A stretch of DNA of 6,357 nt from Bacillota bacterium (GTDB taxonomy: Bacteria > Bacillota > Sulfobacillia > JAJZIM01 > JAJZBP01): contig JAJZBP010000122.1 of assembly GCA_021798855.1 (NCBI GenBank), forward strand, positions 1-6,357, given 5' to 3'. Numbering within the stretch: the first letter of the stretch is position 1; every line of letters begins with the position of its first letter. The translations under genes and the position numbers were made by a program. Below are positions 5,803 through 6,357 of the stretch, in pieces. The notes beneath the pieces are model-generated. The model saw nothing but the letters and a program-made list of their open reading frames with translations. It was not told the DNA's origin and made no database searches.

Positions 5803-6357
5803 ATGCTGCAACTACCCGGCGGCTGCCGGACCACCGGCATGGCCATCCTGCCCCACACCGACCCCGAGGCAGCTTTCCGCGTCATTTTCGCCCTGGACAT
5901 CCCTTTCTGGCCCCAACTGCCGCACCTGTCTTTCTACGAAGACATGTACGCCCAGGCCAGCCACAACTTCCCCGGCATCGAGCTGGACGTGGAACATGCC
6001 CGCATCCGCTTCTCTTCCGAGCGTTTCTACGCGGATCTCGGCGATTACGCCGCCGGAATGGAGTCCGAATCGGCGGAAGCCTTCCGCCTGGTTCCCCCAT
6101 TCTCCACCGTCTACGGCCACTTCCTGCAACAGGACCTGTCCGCCTACACGTCCGTCCACGGCCAGTGCATCGGCCCCGTCAGCTTCGGCTTGAAGATCTT
6201 CGACGAAGACAAAAAGCCCATCATCTACCGGGACGACGTCCGGGAGATCCTCTTCGACTTCATGGCCCGCAAGGTCAACCAGCAATACCGGGAAATCCAA
6301 AAGTTCCACCCGCGGGCCTTCGTCTGGCTGGACGAGCCCGGCCTGGAGATGCTCTTC
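5803..6357 (+). CDS. UROD/MetE-like protein (cobalamin-independent methionine synthase type), 3' end outside window
   Basis: An open frame of 185 codons from ATG at 5803 continues to the window end without a stop. GGAGG (5792-5796) lies 6 nt upstream. The N-terminus reads TTGMAILPHTDPEAAFRVIF followed by FWPQLPHLSFYEDM. Later come VHGQCIGPVSFGLKIFDED (about 118-136) and FVWLDEPGLEM (173-183). This is the pattern of the UROD/MetE-like TIM-barrel superfamily: an SLPH-like start, a GP motif and a DEP motif. Members move methyl groups between corrinoids, thiols or folates or decarboxylate uroporphyrinogen. Many anaerobe proteins of this shape are annotated as vitamin-B12-independent methionine synthase, some lacking the N-terminal folate domain of MetE. 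The family usually runs to about 340-380 aa, so roughly half is present and the zinc-ligand His/Cys residues are not yet visible. Substrate therefore cannot be assigned. Confidence 0.85.
   Translation, partial: MLQLPGGCRTTGMAILPHTDPEAAFRVIFALDIPFWPQLPHLSFYEDMYAQASHNFPGIELDVEHARIRFSSERFYADLGDYAAGMESESAEAFRLVPPFSTVYGHFLQQDLSAYTSVHGQCIGPVSFGLKIFDEDKKPIIYRDDVREILFDFMARKVNQQYREIQKFHPRAFVWLDEPGLEMLF

Noticed and set aside
5626..5811. Minus-strand 61-codon frame across the intergenic gap, ending STEKADIGENGLKFK
   Set aside because: No convincing RBS and it crosses the repeats and hairpins; better explained as repeat-containing non-coding DNA.

Overview
The window is GC-rich with AT-rich intergenic gaps. 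Its Shine-Dalgarno sequences are strong (AAGGAGG, GGAGG) and one long gene starts with TTG. Together with a VapBC module, a Uma2-family gene and a UROD/MetE-like gene, this suggests a moderately high-GC Firmicute, perhaps an anaerobic Peptococcaceae or Moorella-like lineage. That taxonomic guess is inference only; no rRNA or marker gene is present.

Layout: (1) 1-183 is a short upstream region with a TGTCTAG direct repeat and a clear RBS. (2) 184-3432 (+) is a complete SWIM-zinc-finger SNF2 ATPase of 1082 aa. (3) 3566-4371 (-) is a compact vapBC toxin-antitoxin operon with promoter, palindromic operator, overlapping genes and an intrinsic terminator that faces the end of the SNF2 gene. (4) 4588-5407 (-) is a Uma2 (DUF820) gene split in two by a 129-130 bp MITE-like insertion with inverted termini and a 7-bp direct repeat. 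Removing the insert and one repeat copy on paper restores a continuous reading frame. (5) 5408-5802 is a roughly 400 bp non-coding gap between divergent genes. It holds several inverted repeats, pentamer repeats and hairpins that may form a structured leader. (6) 5803-6357 (+) is the start of a UROD/MetE-like (cobalamin-independent methionine synthase-type) gene that runs off the window.

The genes do not form one pathway. vapBC is a self-contained operon, the SNF2 gene appears monocistronic, and the Uma2 remnant and the MetE-like gene are divergently transcribed. I see no complete new multi-gene system. The most informative signals are the small insertion element that broke the Uma2 gene, the triplicated RBS/start-codon repeat in front of vapB, and the structured region upstream of the MetE-like gene.
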